A stretch of DNA of 64,000 nt from Janthinobacterium lividum PAMC 25724 (GTDB taxonomy: Bacteria > Pseudomonadota > Gammaproteobacteria > Burkholderiales > Burkholderiaceae_D), in the NCBI GenBank assembly GCA_000242815.2, contig AHHB01000019.1, positions 62,001-126,000 on the forward strand, written 5' to 3'. Positions 62,550-64,000 of the stretch are shown in pieces. The position numbers and the translations under genes were made by a program. How positions within the stretch are numbered: position 1 is the stretch's first letter; each line of letters opens with the position of its first letter. Under the pieces are notes generated by a model that was not told the DNA's origin, did no database searches, and worked only from the letters and a program-made list of their open reading frames with translations.

Positions 62550-64000
62550 ATGATGTTTCGCGAAAAAAAGAGTGTGCAAGTGGTGAGACTGGCGTTGGCC
62601 GCGTTCGCCGGCATCGCAACGATGAGCGTCCACGCGCAGCAAGCGACCGATGCGCCGGCGCCCAAGCTGCAGCGCGTAGAAATCACCGGTTCGAGCATTA
62701 AACGCATCGAAGCCGAAGGTATTTCCCCGATCACCGTGATGACGCGCGAGTCGATCGCCCGCTCGGGTGCGACGTCGGTGCTGGACCTGATGCGCAACCT
62801 GACTTCGGCTGGCGGTAACGGCGGTGAGCTGGCGACATCGAGCTCCTTCCGTAACGGCGCCACCAGCGTCTCGCTGCGCGGTCTGCCGACCCTTATCCTG
62901 TTGAACGGCTACCGCCTGCCGGCGTCCGGTTCGGACGAGTACAGCGGCCAGACCTCGGTCGATCTGAACGCTATTCCACTGGCGGCGATCGAGCGCATCG
63001 ACGTGCTCAAGGACGGCGCCTCTGCCATCTACGGCACCGATGCCGTCGGCGGCGTCATCAATTTTATCCTGCGCAAGGATTACCAGGGCTTGACCCTGGA
63101 CGCCAGCACCGGCTCGACCACCTATGGCGACGGGCAAAACAATAAGGTGTCCGTATCCGGCGGTTTCGGCGACCGCGACGCACAGAAATTTAACGTGACC
63201 TATTCGGCCTCGTACGAAAAAACCAAGGCCATTCACGGTGTCGACCGCGATTGGGCGAACAGCACCGATTTCACCGGCCACAAGGGTGGCCTGTATCAGG
63301 GTGGCGTCTACGGCGCCAAGGGTAGCGATCCGGGCACCATGTCGCTGGGCGGTTCGCAGCGCATGCCTGATCCGGAGTGCGACGCAGCCCACCGCAAGCC
63401 CTATCCGAACGCGCCGGAATGGGTGGCTGCGCCTAACCGCAACGCCTGCCTGTATTCCGCCGCCGAGTCGGTAGACTTGGTGCGCCCGTCCACACGCTAC
63501 GGCGGCGCAGTGACGGCGAACTGGGATTTGACGCCGGATGTGTCGCTGTTCGCCAATCTGTTCTACAACCACTTCGACACGCGCATCCAAGGTTCGCCGG
63601 CCTGGATCCAAAACGCCGACCGCTCGGGCGTGCTGCGTGTGGCGGCGGACAACCGCTTCAACACCTACGGCGTGCCGGTCACCATCCGTCGCCTCTTCCC
63701 TGCCGCCGAGGGTGGTACGGGCACCAATGTGGATACCACCTGGCTGGTCGGCGGTGCTACCGGCCGCGTAGCCAACTGGGACTGGACCGTGTCCTTGGGA
63801 CACAGCCAGGAGAAGGGTGAAACGCGCGTCTACGGCTCCTTCCTGCACGATAAATTGCACAGTTACCTGGCGCAGGGCAAGTTTAACCCCTTCGGCGGTA
63901 ACCATAATTCGGAGCAGGTCATCAACGAACTGACTGCGGACCAGTACACCAAGACCAAGTCCTCCACGGACTTTGCCAAGGTGACCGCTTCGAGCGAATT
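62550..64000 (+). CDS. TonB-dependent receptor, N-terminal part (3' end outside window)
   Basis: The frame opens at ATG 62550 (MMFREKKSVQVVRLALAAF), with AAAAGGA upstream, and is still open at the window end, 483 codons in. A signal peptide ends near VHAQQ. The plug domain shows VEITGSSIKRIEAEGISPITVM, VSLRGLPTLILLNGYRLPASG, ERIDVLKDGASAIYGTDAVGGVINFIL, and the first barrel strands follow. A loop Cys pair appears in PDPECDAAHRKP and NRNACLY. It is the third paralogous receptor within 10 kb. Substrate is unknown. Confidence 0.95.
   Translation, partial: MMFREKKSVQVVRLALAAFAGIATMSVHAQQATDAPAPKLQRVEITGSSIKRIEAEGISPITVMTRESIARSGATSVLDLMRNLTSAGGNGGELATSSSFRNGATSVSLRGLPTLILLNGYRLPASGSDEYSGQTSVDLNAIPLAAIERIDVLKDGASAIYGTDAVGGVINFILRKDYQGLTLDASTGSTTYGDGQNNKVSVSGGFGDRDAQKFNVTYSASYEKTKAIHGVDRDWANSTDFTGHKGGLYQGGVYGAKGSDPGTMSLGGSQRMPDPECDAAHRKPYPNAPEWVAAPNRNACLYSAAESVDLVRPSTRYGGAVTANWDLTPDVSLFANLFYNHFDTRIQGSPAWIQNADRSGVLRVAADNRFNTYGVPVTIRRLFPAAEGGTGTNVDTTWLVGGATGRVANWDWTVSLGHSQEKGETRVYGSFLHDKLHSYLAQGKFNPFGGNHNSEQVINELTADQYTKTKSSTDFAKVTASSE

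Noticed and set aside
62514-63905. Long minus-strand frame opposite the last TonB receptor
   Set aside because: The plus strand has a signal peptide, RBS and plug motifs; the reverse frame is a shadow.

Overview
The window is a contiguous piece of a high-GC betaproteobacterial chromosome. Gene order points to Oxalobacteraceae (Janthinobacterium, Duganella or Massilia type). The cues are ispB divergent from rplU-rpmA-obgE with proB downstream, glnA-(DUF4124)-glnL-glnG, polyhydroxyalkanoate (PHA) genes, an rsxB-nth pair and several large TonB-dependent receptors. This assignment is inferred from synteny and protein style; no 16S gene is present.

Layout. 1-3479: 3' end of a TonB receptor, a PepSY reductase-like protein and a small Cys-pair protein. 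3629-8690: minus-strand accessory block, a tight five-gene operon (family 2 glycosyltransferase, secreted protein, ferritin-like diiron protein, GT-B glycosyltransferase, fatty acid desaturase), the best candidate for an undescribed biosynthetic system. 8821-14402: mobile scar tissue (IS3 remnant, an IS5-family element with CTAG target duplication, a secreted astacin-like protease plus lipoprotein, a decayed SRAP/YedK gene and the 3' stump of a BREX brxL). 14489-16059: arsR-arsC-arsH without a pump. 16150-25242: core genes (ispB, rplU, rpmA, obgE, proB, nth, rsxB, phaZ, fdxA). 25577-27842: an M4-like metalloprotease with an emfourin-type inhibitor, then a PHA-system protein. 28433-31848: proVWX osmoprotectant importer. 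32205-38081: acyl-CoA-binding protein, FKBP, then a translationally coupled set (beta-propeller, deacetylase, frameshifted sterol desaturase) followed by an EI24 protein and CinA. 38082-43776: a non-canonical class A PBP, a GST and a TAXI protein. 43864-49424: rhodanese and the nitrogen regulon (glnA with a sigma54 promoter and two NtrC-like sites; glnL carries a frameshift; glnG). 49571-53687: CorA, a sensor kinase and an FAD oxidoreductase. 53930-64000: three large TonB receptors (the last cut by the window end), rsmE and a small secreted ORF.

Two themes stand out. First, MITE-like repeats (terminal inverted repeat TAATGCCGTTCAGTTA) occur three times; one has a perfect 12-bp target duplication and separates proX from its terminator. 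Second, several genes are broken (glnL, sterol desaturase, IS5 transposase, SRAP, brxL). The first two could be real mutations or sequence errors, and only read data can tell. No tRNA, rRNA or CRISPR array was seen.
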